Part shown: positions 49,184-58,903 of the stretch, piece by piece | How positions within the stretch are numbered: position 1 is the first letter of the stretch | Layout of the letters: each line of letters opens with the position of its first letter | NCBI GenBank assembly: GCA_951812805.1 | Contig: CATOSZ010000014.1 | Coordinates: 62,001 to 126,000 of the forward strand | Source: an uncultured Alphaproteobacteria bacterium | GTDB taxonomy: Bacteria > Pseudomonadota > Alphaproteobacteria > GCA-2731375 | DNA length: 64,000 bases | Reading direction: 5' to 3' | Made by a program: the position numbers and the translations under genes | Notes under the pieces: model-generated | Databases searched by the model: none | What the model saw: the letters and a program-made list of their open reading frames with translations, nothing else | Told to the model about the DNA's origin: nothing

Positions 49184-49960
49184 ATGTCCCCAAGCCAGCA
49201 GGTCGCGATCGTCACCGGCGGATCCCGCGGTATCGGCCGCGCCATTTCCAGCCGCCTCGCCGATCAGGGGGCGGCGATCTGCGTCAACTATTCGGCCCAG
49301 GCCGCGCCCGCCGAGGCGCTGGTGGCGGAATTGAAGGCGAACGGCACTTCGGCGATCGCCGTCTGTGCCGACGTCGGCGAGGCTGAGCAGGCGCAGGCCC
49401 TCGTAGCACGGGCGGCCGCGGAGCTGGGCCCGCCCACCATCCTGGTCAACAATGCCGGCATCTCCGTGCCCGGCACCCTGGAAACCTTTGACGAAGCGGC
49501 GCTGGAGCGCATGCGCCGCGTCAACGTCAACGGGGTCGTCAACACCGTCCGCGCGGCCATGGCGGGCATGTCGGCGCAGGGTTATGGCCGCATCGTCAAC
49601 ATCGCCTCCAACGCCGCGATCGGCACGGCATTGCCCGGCACGACCTTCTATGCCGCAACGAAGGCCGAGGTGGTGGTCCTGACCAAGCGCTTCGCCTTGG
49701 AACTCGGCCCGGCCGGCATCACCGTGAACGTCGTCTGTCCCGGCTGGATCGTCACCGACATGACCCGCGGCAGCGCAAGCGAGGAAGAGTTCGCGACCCG
49801 CGTCGCCGGCATGCGGGAGCGGACGATGGTCGGCCGGGTCGGCGCACCGGACGACATCGCCGCCGCGGTCGCCTTCCTCGCCAGCCCGGAGGCCGGCTTC
49901 ACCACCGCCCAGGTCCTCACCGTGGACGGCGGGCGCAAGGACTACATCGGCCACGGATAG
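49184..49960 (+). CDS. SDR-family oxidoreductase (FabG-like)
   Basis: NAD(P)-dependent short-chain dehydrogenase, 258 aa. The cofactor motif is VTGGSRGIGRAI, followed by NNAGIS and the catalytic Ser and Tyr-x3-Lys in IVNIASNAA and FYAATKAEV. CPGWIVTDM and the C-terminal LTVDGG are typical of classical SDRs. The substrate is unknown. I use the ATG at 49184 (MSPSQQVAIV); a GTG at 49172 is in frame but touches the ribosome-binding site. It is convergent with the next SDR gene. Confidence 0.88.
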   Translation: MSPSQQVAIVTGGSRGIGRAISSRLADQGAAICVNYSAQAAPAEALVAELKANGTSAIAVCADVGEAEQAQALVARAAAELGPPTILVNNAGISVPGTLETFDEAALERMRRVNVNGVVNTVRAAMAGMSAQGYGRIVNIASNAAIGTALPGTTFYAATKAEVVVLTKRFALELGPAGITVNVVCPGWIVTDMTRGSASEEEFATRVAGMRERTMVGRVGAPDDIAAAVAFLASPEAGFTTAQVLTVDGGRKDYIGHG

Positions 49961-49982
49961 GGTGCGGCAAGCGGGGCGCCTC

Positions 49983-50780
49983 TCAGGTCGTTCGCGACAG
50001 CACCGCCTCGACGACCCGCACGACATGGGCGCATTTCTTGGGATCCAGGGCGTCGGGATGCGGGGGGGCGAAGCGACCCGCGTCGTTGTCGAAATACCGG
50101 CCCGACGCCGTCGCGAATTCGTCCGCCAGAGCCGCCCTGGCGAGGATGTCCGCACCGATGCGGAGATCGCCGCCGGCGACACCGTAAGCCTCCTTGACCA
50201 TCTTGCTGGCGAGCAGTGAGCCGGGATTGACCGCGACGACGACCGGCCCCCGGTCCTTTTGCACGGTCGCCAGGTCGCGCGACCACATCGTGAGCGCGAG
50301 CTTGCTTTGTGCGTAGGCCTCGCCGTCCGACAAATCGACGTCGCCGGCCAGGGCGGCCAGGTCGACCGGGGACTGTGCCGCGGACGATAGATTGACGACG
50401 CGACCCGAGGGCCCGAGCGCGGGCAGGAGCCGTTGCGTCAGCAGATAGGGGGCGATCGTGTTGACGGCGAACCGCACGTCGAGCCCGTCTTCGGTCCGTG
50501 GATCCGCGACGCCGTAGACACCGGCGTTGTTGATCAGGACGTCGAGGCTCGAATGTCGTGCCGAGACGTCACGGGCGAGCGCCTCCACCGCCGCCATGCG
50601 CGAAAGGTCGGCCACATGACGTTCCACCCGGCCACGTCCGGCAAAGGTCTGTTCGACCTGATCCAGCTTTGCCGCATTGCGACCGTGCAGCAGCACGTGA
50701 TGGCCGGCGTCGATCAGCAGCTTGGCGGTTTCCCGGCCGATGCCGTCGGTCGAACCGGTTATCAGGATGGTCTTTTGCAT
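49983..50780 (-). CDS. SDR-family oxidoreductase (retinol-dehydrogenase-like)
   Basis: A 265-residue SDR: MQKTILITGSTDGIGRETAK, NNAGVYG, a catalytic serine in NLSSAAQSP and YAQSKLAL for the Tyr/Lys pair. It resembles the subfamily with extended substrate loops (NPGSLLASKM). The ATG at 50780 has AAGGA 7 nt upstream. An ISAs1-family element is inserted just 14 bp before this ATG, and its target duplication includes that ribosome-binding site, so translation signals are intact but the native promoter has been moved 1.2 kb away. Confidence 0.88.
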   Translation of the reverse strand: MQKTILITGSTDGIGRETAKLLIDAGHHVLLHGRNAAKLDQVEQTFAGRGRVERHVADLSRMAAVEALARDVSARHSSLDVLINNAGVYGVADPRTEDGLDVRFAVNTIAPYLLTQRLLPALGPSGRVVNLSSAAQSPVDLAALAGDVDLSDGEAYAQSKLALTMWSRDLATVQKDRGPVVVAVNPGSLLASKMVKEAYGVAGGDLRIGADILARAALADEFATASGRYFDNDAGRFAPPHPDALDPKKCAHVVRVVEAVLSRTT

Positions 50781-50784
50781 TGCG

Positions 50785-50794
50785 CTGTCCTTTG
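50785..50794. repeat. Direct repeat at the ISAs1-family element, left copy
   Basis: CTGTCCTTTG occurs here and again at 52001–52010. If the element ends at its symmetric CAG termini (50795 and 52003), the true duplication is the 7-bp TCCTTTG, and the shared CTG is partly element sequence. If the element ends at 52000, the duplication is 10 bp. Confidence 0.75.
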
Positions 50795-52003
50795 CAGGGC
50801 AATCGCATTTCAGAATTTGCCGAGGAGTGACAGGAGATAGTCGTTGTTCCAAGCGGCGATTTTGAACTTGGCGCGCAGCGAGTCTTTTCGTGGATCCTTT
50901 CGCATGACATTGAGCGCCATGTGGCGCAGGACGGCGAGATTGTGCGGTCCATTGTCCTTGCGGGTTCTGTCTTGGTCTTCGTTCATTTGGACATCGAGGC
51001 ACCAGTGCAGGCGGTTTTCGACCCCCCAGTGCGCCCGGGCAACGGGATTGAAGCGCTCGGCGTCGAGCGGCTGGCTGAGCAGGTAGTAGGCGGTTTCGCT
51101 CGACGTCTTCTCCGCGCACTCGCGGGTCCGGGTGACTTTGGCGACCGCCTTCAGGCCCGGCCAATGATGGCGCTCTTGCAGCCACTCGACGTGGCTGGAG
51201 ACGAGAGCGGCACGGGTCTCGATGCGGCCATGATCGCCATCGACCGTGGTGTCGGTGGTGGTCGCTTCGGCTTTCGGATCGTCGAGGAAGGTTCTCACGT
51301 CGTCATGCAGCGTGCCTTGATTGCCCTTCAACGCCAGGGCGTAGTCACCCCCCTGCTCGATAATCTGGCTGGCGATGGCGCGCTGGCAATTGAGGGCGTC
51401 CACGGTCACGATCGTCCCCTCGAGGCTCAATAGTTTCAACAGCTTCGGCACGGCGGTGATCTCGTTGGACTTGGCGTCGGTGGCGACTTGCCCCAACACC
51501 AGCCGCTGATCACAGCCCCAGGCCGAGACCATATGCAGCGCCGACGTGCCGCTCGCCTTGTCGTAGGATCGCCGCACCACCTTGCCGTCGATCGCAATGA
51601 CCCCTTGGCAGGTCTCGGAAAAGCGCGCCATGAAGCGCTGGAAGCAGGCGCCGAACGCCTCCGGATCCAGCAACCGGAACACCCGGCTGAAGGTGTCGTG
51701 GCTCGGCACGCCATGTTCGAGTACGAGAAATTCCCGCAGGAACGCCTCCTTTTCACGCGCGAAGATCGCCATGTCGACCGCCGTCTGACCGCCCGAGAGG
51801 ACCGTGCACAGGGCGATCGTCAAGATCTCCAGCAGATCGTGACGCCCGGCATTGCCAGTCCGCGGATCCTCGAGACCCTCAAAGCACTCCAGAAAGCCTT
51901 CCATCGCAACCTCCACCCGTGAAAAGACCGGGTAGAATCGATTCGCGCCAATACCTCAAGATCAAACACGCACGTCAAGGCAATTCCAAATGCGATTCCC
52001 CTG
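50795..52003 (-). mobile_element. ISAs1-family insertion sequence
   Basis: An element of about 1.2 kb with one transposase gene. Terminal inverted repeats are CAGGGCAATCGCATTT at the left end and, read inward from the right, CAGGGGAATCGCATTT (15 of 16 identical). Direct repeats flank it. It sits in what was the intergenic region between an SDR gene and a divergent LysR gene. Both ends and the transposase look intact, so it may still be mobile. Confidence 0.88.
50810..51916 (-). CDS. ISAs1-family transposase
   Basis: A 368-residue DDE transposase with the ISAs1/DDE_Tnp_1-associated N-terminal domain (FLECFEGLEDPRTGNAGRHD). Acidic residues of the catalytic triad are in VIAIDGKVVRRS, TIVTVDALNCQR and HWGVENRLHWCLDV. 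It ends DYLLSLLGKF, usual for the family. The coding frame is unbroken and fills most of the element. Confidence 0.93.
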   Translation of the reverse strand: MEVAMEGFLECFEGLEDPRTGNAGRHDLLEILTIALCTVLSGGQTAVDMAIFAREKEAFLREFLVLEHGVPSHDTFSRVFRLLDPEAFGACFQRFMARFSETCQGVIAIDGKVVRRSYDKASGTSALHMVSAWGCDQRLVLGQVATDAKSNEITAVPKLLKLLSLEGTIVTVDALNCQRAIASQIIEQGGDYALALKGNQGTLHDDVRTFLDDPKAEATTTDTTVDGDHGRIETRAALVSSHVEWLQERHHWPGLKAVAKVTRTRECAEKTSSETAYYLLSQPLDAERFNPVARAHWGVENRLHWCLDVQMNEDQDRTRKDNGPHNLAVLRHMALNVMRKDPRKDSLRAKFKIAAWNNDYLLSLLGKF

Positions 52004-52010
52004 TCCTTTG
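52001..52010. repeat. Direct repeat at the ISAs1-family element, right copy
   Basis: Identical to 50785–50794 (CTGTCCTTTG). Beyond it lie 90 bp of the old SDR–LysR intergenic region, with TATAAT hexamers at 52031 and 52092 that may belong to the LysR or SDR promoters. Confidence 0.75.
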
Positions 52011-52100
52011 TGTCGACTGTCAGCCGTGGATATAATACCTTGTAATTCGATAAAAATGGGATGATATGGGCTTCAGAATTCGGTAAACGGATATAATTGG

Positions 52101-52272
52101 ATGGACACGGACAGTGTACGGCTCTTCGTCCTAGCGGCGGAGAAGTCGAATATCAGTGCCGCCGGACGAGCGCTCGGCATGGCGCCGGCGGTGGCGAGCG
52201 CCCGGCTGGCCAAGCTGGAGGGCGCGCTGGGGGCGGATCTTCTGCACCGCACCACCCGGAAGGTGGCCTTGT
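52101..52272 (+). pseudogene. LysR-family regulator, N-terminal fragment (split by IS21-family element)
   Basis: Encodes the first 57 residues of a LysR regulator: MDTDSVRLFVLAAEKSNISA, the helix-turn-helix AAGRALGMAPAVASARLAKLE and LLHRTTRKVAL. The frame then runs into the insertion element and stops at about 52331. Joined to 54905–55641 after removing the element and one 7-bp target copy, it gives a continuous 909-nt (303-codon) gene with KVALSREGAEFLPYA across the junction. It was divergent from the SDR gene at 50780 before the insertions and may have regulated it. Confidence 0.92.
52266..52272. repeat. Target-site duplication of the IS21-family element, left copy
   Basis: GCCTTGT occurs here and at 54898–54904, directly flanking TG…CA ends of the element. 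Seven bp is within the range seen for IS21-family elements. Confidence 0.9.
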
Positions 52273-52278
52273 TGCGGA

Positions 52279-52341
52279 TTTCGGTAGTTCCGGACGGCGG
52301 TTTCAGTAAGTCCTGGCCACCGATTTCATAAAGTCCCGGCC
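52279..52341. repeat. Terminal repeat array, left end of the IS21-family element
   Basis: Three related units: 52279–52295 (TTTCGGTAGTTCCGGAC), 52301–52318 (TTTCAGTAAGTCCTGGCC) and 52324–52341 (TTTCATAAAGTCCCGGCC), spaced by about 23 bp. They are in inverted orientation to the units at the right end. Confidence 0.85.
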
Positions 52342-52377
52342 GGTTCCGGGAGTTTGGCTTCGGGTGCCTTGTTGCCG

Positions 52378-53154
52378 TCAGTCGGGATTGTTTTCCGTTG
52401 TGGTTGGCTGGGTCAAGTCGGTCGTCGATTTCTTCTTTCGCATGCTGTCGCCTTTCAAGCCGATGCGGTGGGCGTTGTGGATGACGCGGTCGAGGATGGC
52501 GTCGGCGATGGTGGCCTCGCCGATCAGGTCGTGCCAGGCGGTCACGGGGATCTGCGCGGTGATGAGGGTTGAGCGTCGGTGGTATCGTTCCTCGCAGATT
52601 TCCAGGAGATCGAGGCGCTGGCGGTCGGTCAGGCCATGGGTTCCCCAGTCGTCGAGGACGAGCAGCTGGACCCGGGCGAGGCGGTCGATCAGGCGGGGCA
52701 GCCGGCCGTCGAGGCGGGCCATGGCGAGGTCCTCGAAGAGCCTGGGCATGCGGACGTAGAGGACGGAATGATCGAGCCTGGCGGCCTGATGGGCGATGGC
52801 ACAGGCGAGCCATGTCTTGCCGGTTCCGGTCTGGCCGGTGACGATGAGGTTCTCGTGTGCCTTGAGCCAGACGCCCTGGGCGAGAGAGAGGACGGCGCGG
52901 CGGTCGAGGCCTCGTTCGGCGGCGAAGTCGATGTCCTCGATGCAGGCCTCGGGGAAGCGTAGCCTGGCCTGTCTGAGGCGGTTGGCGAGGCGCTTGTCGG
53001 CGCGGGTGGCGGCCTCGCGGTCGAGCATGAGGGCGAGCCAGTCCTCGCGGTTCAATTCCGATGATTGGCCTCGCTCGGCCATGTCGCGGTAAGCCTCTGC
53101 CATGCCCTTGAAGCCGAGGGCCTGCATCTGGTCGAGGGTCGGGTGTGTCAGCAT
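52378..53154 (-). CDS. istB: IS21-family helper ATPase IstB
   Basis: A 258-residue AAA+ ATPase that assists the IstA transposase. It begins MLTHPTLDQMQALGFKGMAE, has Walker A VTGQTGTGKTWLACA and Walker B LLVLDDWGTHGL, and HRRSTLITAQIP as in DnaC-like proteins. The C-terminus is a charged tail (MRKKKSTTDL). The ATG at 53154 has AGGAGA 9 nt upstream and lies 17 bp after the istA stop. Confidence 0.94.
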   Translation of the reverse strand: MLTHPTLDQMQALGFKGMAEAYRDMAERGQSSELNREDWLALMLDREAATRADKRLANRLRQARLRFPEACIEDIDFAAERGLDRRAVLSLAQGVWLKAHENLIVTGQTGTGKTWLACAIAHQAARLDHSVLYVRMPRLFEDLAMARLDGRLPRLIDRLARVQLLVLDDWGTHGLTDRQRLDLLEICEERYHRRSTLITAQIPVTAWHDLIGEATIADAILDRVIHNAHRIGLKGDSMRKKKSTTDLTQPTTTENNPD

Positions 53155-53171
53155 GAGGTGTCTTCTCCTGG

Positions 53172-54725
53172 TTATCGGTAGTAGCCGGGGCCGCGGATGT
53201 TGGTGTGTGGCGGCAGCGGCAGAAGCGGTTCGCGCTCGGGGCGTGTGCGATCGAGGCCGGACTTGAGGATGGCGGCGAGCGATGAGTAGCTGGTCGTGTT
53301 GATGGTGAGCGCGCGTGCGCAGGCGGCCTCGACGCGTTCCGGTTCGTATCGGCGGGCGAGCGACAAGACGCCCATGGCGCTGCGATAGCCTTGCTCGGGA
53401 TGGGGCCGATCGCGGATCATCCGCTCGACCAGGAGGGCGGCGTTGGGGCCGATGCGGCTGGCCTGGTCGATCAGGCTTTGTGGCGTTCGCTCGGCATAGC
53501 GCTGGTGCGCCTTGGGCATGTGGGCCGGGATCGTGGCATGGCCGCCATGCGGTGAGCGGCGGAGATGGCTGGCGACGCGCTTGTGGTTGTGGAAGATCTC
53601 GACCGTGCGGTGAGTGAGCCGGACTTGGACCTTGCGGCCGATCAGGCCGTGCGGCACGGAGTAGAAGCTGCGCTCGACGTCGACGTGATAGTCGGAATGG
53701 ACCTTGGCGGTCTTCCATTCGGCATATTCGAAGGGCGTCGTCGGCAGGGGTGCCAGGGCCTCGCGCTCGATGGCCTCGAACATCTGGCGCCGGCTCTTTC
53801 CAAGGTTGCGCATGGGCCGCTCGTTGAGCTCCTCGAGGAGGTCGCGGATCGCCCGGTTGAGCTGGTCGAGGGAGAAGAAGCGCGTATTGCGCAGTCTTGC
53901 CAGGATCCAGCGCTCGACGACCTGGACGGCGACTTCGACCTTGGCCTTGTCGCGCGGCTTGCGGACCCGGGTCGGCAGGACGGTGGTGTCGTAGTGCTCG
54001 GCGAGCGCGGCGAAGGTCGGGTTGAGGGTCGGCTCGAACCAGAGCGGCTTGGCGACGCCGGCCTTGAGGTTATCGCAGACGATGCTCTTGGGCACGCCGC
54101 CGAAGTAGGCGAGCGCCCGGCATTGTCCGGCGACCCAGTCGGGCAGGCGCTGGGTCAGGCTGGCGGTGGCGAAGGTGAGCGAGGAAGCGCCCAGCACGGC
54201 GACGAAGATCTGCGCGTCGTGCACCTCGCCGGTCTCGGGGTCGACGATGTCCACCGTCTGGCCGGCATAATCGGTCTGCATGACCGCACCGGCCTCGTGG
54301 CGGTTGCGCCAGGTGGCGCCGGTGCGCCGCTTGAACGCCGTGAAGGCTTCGCAGAACCAGGTGTAGCCGTAGCCATCGGGATGTGAGGCGCGGTATTCCT
54401 GCCAGAGCAGGGTCAGCGTCACCCCCTTGCGCTTCAGCTCGGCCGCGACCGTCGGCCAGTGCGGCTCGCACCTGTCGCGCGGGGGCCGGCCCATGCGGCG
54501 GAACAGCGTCTCTTGCAGGACCGCGTCGTCCTCGTATTCCGCCGGCAGCGGCCAGGCGGTAAGGCCGACCTCGCGGGCCCGCAGCAAATAGGTCGACACT
54601 GTCGTCTTGGAGACCTTCAGCCGTTCCGCCACCTCTCGCGCCGAGAGGCCTTGGTCATGCGTCAGCCGCAGGATCGTTCGTGCATCTCTCACCGTCGTTC
54701 GTCTCGTCTGCTTCCGTCTGGGCAT
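53172..54725 (-). CDS. istA: IS21-family transposase IstA
   Basis: A 517-residue DDE transposase. It has an N-terminal helix-turn-helix (LSAREVAERLKVSKTTVSTYL) and a catalytic core with aspartates in VMQTDYAGQ and IVCDNLKAG and the glutamate in DKAKVEVAVQ. The beta-barrel Mu-C-like domain follows (YSVPHGLIGRKVQVRLT). The ATG at 54725 follows GGGAGGGGAC; a TTG five codons upstream is not needed. Confidence 0.95.
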   Translation of the reverse strand: MPRRKQTRRTTVRDARTILRLTHDQGLSAREVAERLKVSKTTVSTYLLRAREVGLTAWPLPAEYEDDAVLQETLFRRMGRPPRDRCEPHWPTVAAELKRKGVTLTLLWQEYRASHPDGYGYTWFCEAFTAFKRRTGATWRNRHEAGAVMQTDYAGQTVDIVDPETGEVHDAQIFVAVLGASSLTFATASLTQRLPDWVAGQCRALAYFGGVPKSIVCDNLKAGVAKPLWFEPTLNPTFAALAEHYDTTVLPTRVRKPRDKAKVEVAVQVVERWILARLRNTRFFSLDQLNRAIRDLLEELNERPMRNLGKSRRQMFEAIEREALAPLPTTPFEYAEWKTAKVHSDYHVDVERSFYSVPHGLIGRKVQVRLTHRTVEIFHNHKRVASHLRRSPHGGHATIPAHMPKAHQRYAERTPQSLIDQASRIGPNAALLVERMIRDRPHPEQGYRSAMGVLSLARRYEPERVEAACARALTINTTSYSSLAAILKSGLDRTRPEREPLLPLPPHTNIRGPGYYR

Positions 54726-54804
54726 GTCCCCTCCCGGCAAAAGCCAAGAGGTAGACGCCGAGACGGCGCACCCGAAAGCTGAACTCAGATCGCCCCGTGA
54801 TGCT

Positions 54805-54891
54805 GTCCGGGACTTTCCGGAATCACTGGCCGCGACTTACTGAAATCTCTGGCCAGGACTTTCCGTAATCGGTGTCCGGGACTTTCCGAAA
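54805..54891. repeat. Terminal repeat array, right end of the IS21-family element
   Basis: Four 18-bp units: 54805–54822 (GTCCGGGACTTTCCGGAA), 54828–54845 (GGCCGCGACTTACTGAAA), 54851–54868 (GGCCAGGACTTTCCGTAA) and 54874–54891 (GTCCGGGACTTTCCGAAA), each 23 bp apart. They are reverse complements of the left-end units. Confidence 0.88.
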
Positions 54892-54897
54892 CGCGCA

Positions 54898-54904
54898 GCC
54901 TTGT
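54898..54904. repeat. Target-site duplication of the IS21-family element, right copy
   Basis: GCCTTGT, identical to 52266–52272. Confidence 0.9.
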
Positions 54905-55641
54905 CGCGGGAGGGGGCGGAATTTCTGCCCTATGCCCGCGAGATGTTGCTGCAGGAACAGGCGGCGCGGGCGGCTCTGGGGCTCGAAAGCCCGATGGTGA
55001 CCGGTACGCTACGGTTTGCCGCGCCGAGTAGTTTTGCCCAATGCTACATCGCCCCGCTCGTCCCTGAGTTTCTTGGACGGCATCCGGGCCTTGGTCTCGA
55101 CCTGCGGCTCAGCGACACGCCGTTCGATCCGATCGAGGGCAGTTTCGATCTCGCGCTGCGCAGTGCCGTCCTGGCCGACAGCAGCCTCAAGGCCCGGAAA
55201 CTCGCCGACGACGAACGTATCCTTTGCGCCTCGCCCGACTACGTCGCGCGCAACGGCATGCCGGCGCATCCGCGCGAGTTGCCGACACACGAGCTGATCG
55301 CCTTCCGGAACCAAGCACCGCGGCAGCTGACGGGCCCGGACGGCGCCGTGGCCCGGTTCGATCCCGGCGGTGCGGGATGTCGCCTGGTCGTCGACGACGG
55401 CGCGAGCCAGAAGATCGCGACGATGGCCGGCGCCGGGATCTCGATGAACTCGCTTTGGAGCGTTCATCGCGAAATCGCCGAGGGCACGCTCGTCCAGGTA
55501 TTGCCGGGCTACGAGGTCGAGGACGATGTCGCCCTATGGCTGGTCTATCCGCAATCGAACGTGCTGACCGCGAAGGTTAGAACCTTCATCGACTACCTGC
55601 TGGAAGAGATCGGCAAGGCGCCGCCCTGGCGCGCCGCATGA
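54905..55641 (+). pseudogene. LysR-family regulator, C-terminal fragment
   Basis: Carries the rest of the split LysR gene: SREGAEFLPYAREMLLQEQA linker helix and the type 2 periplasmic-binding-like effector domain (GTLRFAAPSSFAQCYIAPLV, FDPIEGSFDLALRSA, LTAKVRTFIDYLLEEI). It has no start codon of its own and lies beyond the element, so no regulator with a DNA-binding domain is made. No other lesion is visible, which points to recent inactivation. It ends 7 bp from a convergent SDR gene. Confidence 0.92.
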
Positions 55642-55648
55642 TCGCTGG

Positions 55649-56428
55649 TTAGCTGCTACCTTGCGGATCGGCGAGGGCGAAGCCGCCGCCCGAGATGTCG
55701 AGCAGGGCGCCGGTGATGAAGGAAGCCGCGTCCGACAGCAGGTAGAGGATCGGGTCGGCGACCTCGTCGACCTCGGCGATGCGCTTCATCGGGATGGTGC
55801 CGGCCATCGCGGCGTCGAGGCGGGCGTCGGCGGCGACGTTGGCGATCATGTCCGTGTAGGTCATGCCCGGGCGCACGGCGTTGACCCGGATGCCCTCGTC
55901 CGCGACCTCCTTGGCGAGGCCGATGGTATAGGCGTCGACGGCGCCCTTGGTGGTGCCGTAATGGCTCTTGCCCGGCCGCCCGCCGATGGTCGCCGCCATG
56001 GAGGAGACGTTGACGATGGTGCCGCCCGCCCCGCCGTGCGCGGTGGACATACGGCGTACCGCCTCGCGGCAACACAGCATGGTGCCGACGACGTTGGTCG
56101 CCATCATCGCCGTCAGCTCCGCCCCGTCGAAATCACGGGTCAGGCGATGGTCGCCATGGATGCCGGCGCTGTTGACCAGCGCCGTCGGTGGGCCGAGGGC
56201 CGCGTCGACGGCGGCGAACATGGCGACGATGTCCGCCTCGCGCCCGACGTCGGCGGCGATTCCCATCGCCCGGCCGCCGGCCGCCTCGATCTCCGCGACC
56301 AGCGCGTCGGCCGTATCGCTTCGGCTCCGGTAGTTGACCGCGACGGCAAAGCCACGGGCCGCGGCGCCGCGCGCGACGGCGGCGCCGATGCCGCGCCCGC
56401 CGCCGGTGATCAGCAGAACGCCGCTCAT
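55649..56428 (-). CDS. SDR-family oxidoreductase
   Basis: A 259-residue short-chain dehydrogenase: MSGVLLITGGGRGIGAAVA, NSAGIHGDHRL, IVNVSSMAATIGG and the active-site SHYGTTKGAVDAYTIG. The C-terminus GALLDISGGG is typical. VRPGMTYTDMI suggests a FabG-like subgroup, but the substrate is unknown. The ATG at 56428 overlaps the NUDIX gene stop as ATGA, so it is coupled to it; a start at 56488 would lie inside that gene. Confidence 0.88.
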   Translation of the reverse strand: MSGVLLITGGGRGIGAAVARGAAARGFAVAVNYRSRSDTADALVAEIEAAGGRAMGIAADVGREADIVAMFAAVDAALGPPTALVNSAGIHGDHRLTRDFDGAELTAMMATNVVGTMLCCREAVRRMSTAHGGAGGTIVNVSSMAATIGGRPGKSHYGTTKGAVDAYTIGLAKEVADEGIRVNAVRPGMTYTDMIANVAADARLDAAMAGTIPMKRIAEVDEVADPILYLLSDAASFITGALLDISGGGFALADPQGSS

Positions 56429-57049
56429 TCGCTCGATCCCTCGATGCCGGCGGCGGCGCGCAGGGCCATGCGGTTCAGCGCCAGCCATTGCAGTGCCAGG
56501 ATCGCGGGGCCGGAGCTGATCCGCCCGTCCTCGATCGCCGCCATCGCCTGATCGAAACCCAACACCAGGACGCGGATATCCTCGCCCTCCACCGCCAGGC
56601 CGTGCAGGCCACCCGCGGCGCCGGCATCGATCTCGGCGTGATAGAGGGTGATGGTCTCCGTCATGATGCCGGGGGAGGTGTAGTGGGTGTAGATCTCCCG
56701 CACATCGGCGAGGTCGAGCCCGGCCTCCTCCTTCGCCTCGCGCCGGGCGACGTCGGCGGGATCCTCGCCTTCTTCGACGATGCCGGCGATGACTTCCAGC
56801 AGCCAGGGCGCCGCATCGCCCCGGGCCAGCGCACCGATGCGCAATTGCTCGATCATCACCACTTCGTCCCGCCGCGGATCGTAGGGAATGACGGTGACCG
56901 CGTGGCCGCGTTCGATCACCTCGCGGGTGAGCTCGGCACTGGTGCCGCCGGCGTAAAGGGGATGGCGCAGGCGCAGCCGCCGAACCCGGGAAAAGCCCTG
57001 ATAGACCACCTCCCGGTCGAGGATCTCGATGGCGCCCGCGTCCATGGGC

Positions 57050-57063
<14 letters not shown>
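56425..57063 (-). CDS. NUDIX hydrolase, ADP-ribose pyrophosphatase type
   Basis: A 212-residue NUDIX enzyme close to NudF (ADP-ribose to AMP and ribose-5-phosphate). The NUDIX box is GIVEEGEDPADVARREAKEE followed by AGL, at about residues 93–115. The N-terminal segment FSRVRRLRLRHPLYAGG and the C-terminal SPGIMTETITLYHAE fit the ADPRase subgroup. It overlaps the antiporter gene by 14 bp and the SDR gene by 4 bp. Confidence 0.9.
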
Positions 57064-58329
<1,266 letters not shown>

Positions 58330-58333
<4 letters not shown>

Positions 58334-58824
58334 CCGACGACGCTCCCGCCCGCGGCCACGTCGAGGCGCCGCCAGCGCCCGTCCAGCGCCGCCGGCCGCA
58401 CAGCCGTGGCCGCACCCTTCATCCAGCGTCGCGCGCGGGCGAGCTGGGCGGGGCGTTGCTCGCGCTGCCAGTCGGCGTAACGCCACGCCGTGCCGTCGTC
58501 GAGCAGGGGCGTGCGCGGCAGGCAGGTGCGGGCCAGCACGCCGCCGCCGCCGGGCCGGCGGACCAACAGGTTTACCAGGCGATATTCAGGCCCCTCATAG
58601 AAGGCGATCCGGGCCGCGTCGTGTGCGTCCAGCCCGTCGGCGAGCAACCCCTCGACCCGCCCGCCGGGGCAGGCGACGAGGCAGGGGTAGCTTTCGCCCG
58701 CCACGCGGCGGGTCGCATGGCCGTCGAGCCGGGCGGGGCCGAGCCGGCGTGGTGGTGGCCGGTGGCCGAGCACGGCTGCCAGCAATTCCGGGTCCCGGAG
58801 TGTCCCATAGAAGAAGAACCGCAT
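58330..58824 (-). CDS. Gamma-glutamylcyclotransferase-like (AIG2) protein
   Basis: A 164-residue protein of the GGCT/AIG2 fold. It starts MRFFFYGTLRDPELLAAVLG with the YGTL binding loop. The glutamate in FYEGPEYRLVNLLVRR matches the usual catalytic position. An extra basic C-terminal part (RARRWMKGAATAVRP) follows. The real reaction is unknown; members cleave gamma-glutamylamines or are NUDIX-associated. The start at 58824 is chosen because the motif begins there; an ATG at 58920 overlaps the divergent DUF4864 gene. Confidence 0.85.
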
Positions 58825-58903
58825 CGCCGCGCCGTGCCCTCGCTCTCGCCTGCCGCCTGTCGTAGCATAGGGCCCCGCCAAGCGCGATGGGGAGACGGCC
58901 GCC

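Larger units (their letters stand above)
52273..54897 (-). mobile_element. IS21-family insertion sequence (istA + istB)
   Basis: A 2625-bp element beginning TGCGGATTTCGG and ending CCGAAACGCGCA, so it has TG…CA termini. The imperfect ends carry arrays of 18-bp repeats with a 23-bp period (three at the left, four at the right), as expected for IstA binding sites. It contains intact istA and istB on the minus strand. It is inserted in a LysR gene. Both genes and ends look complete, so it is probably recent and active. Confidence 0.93.
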
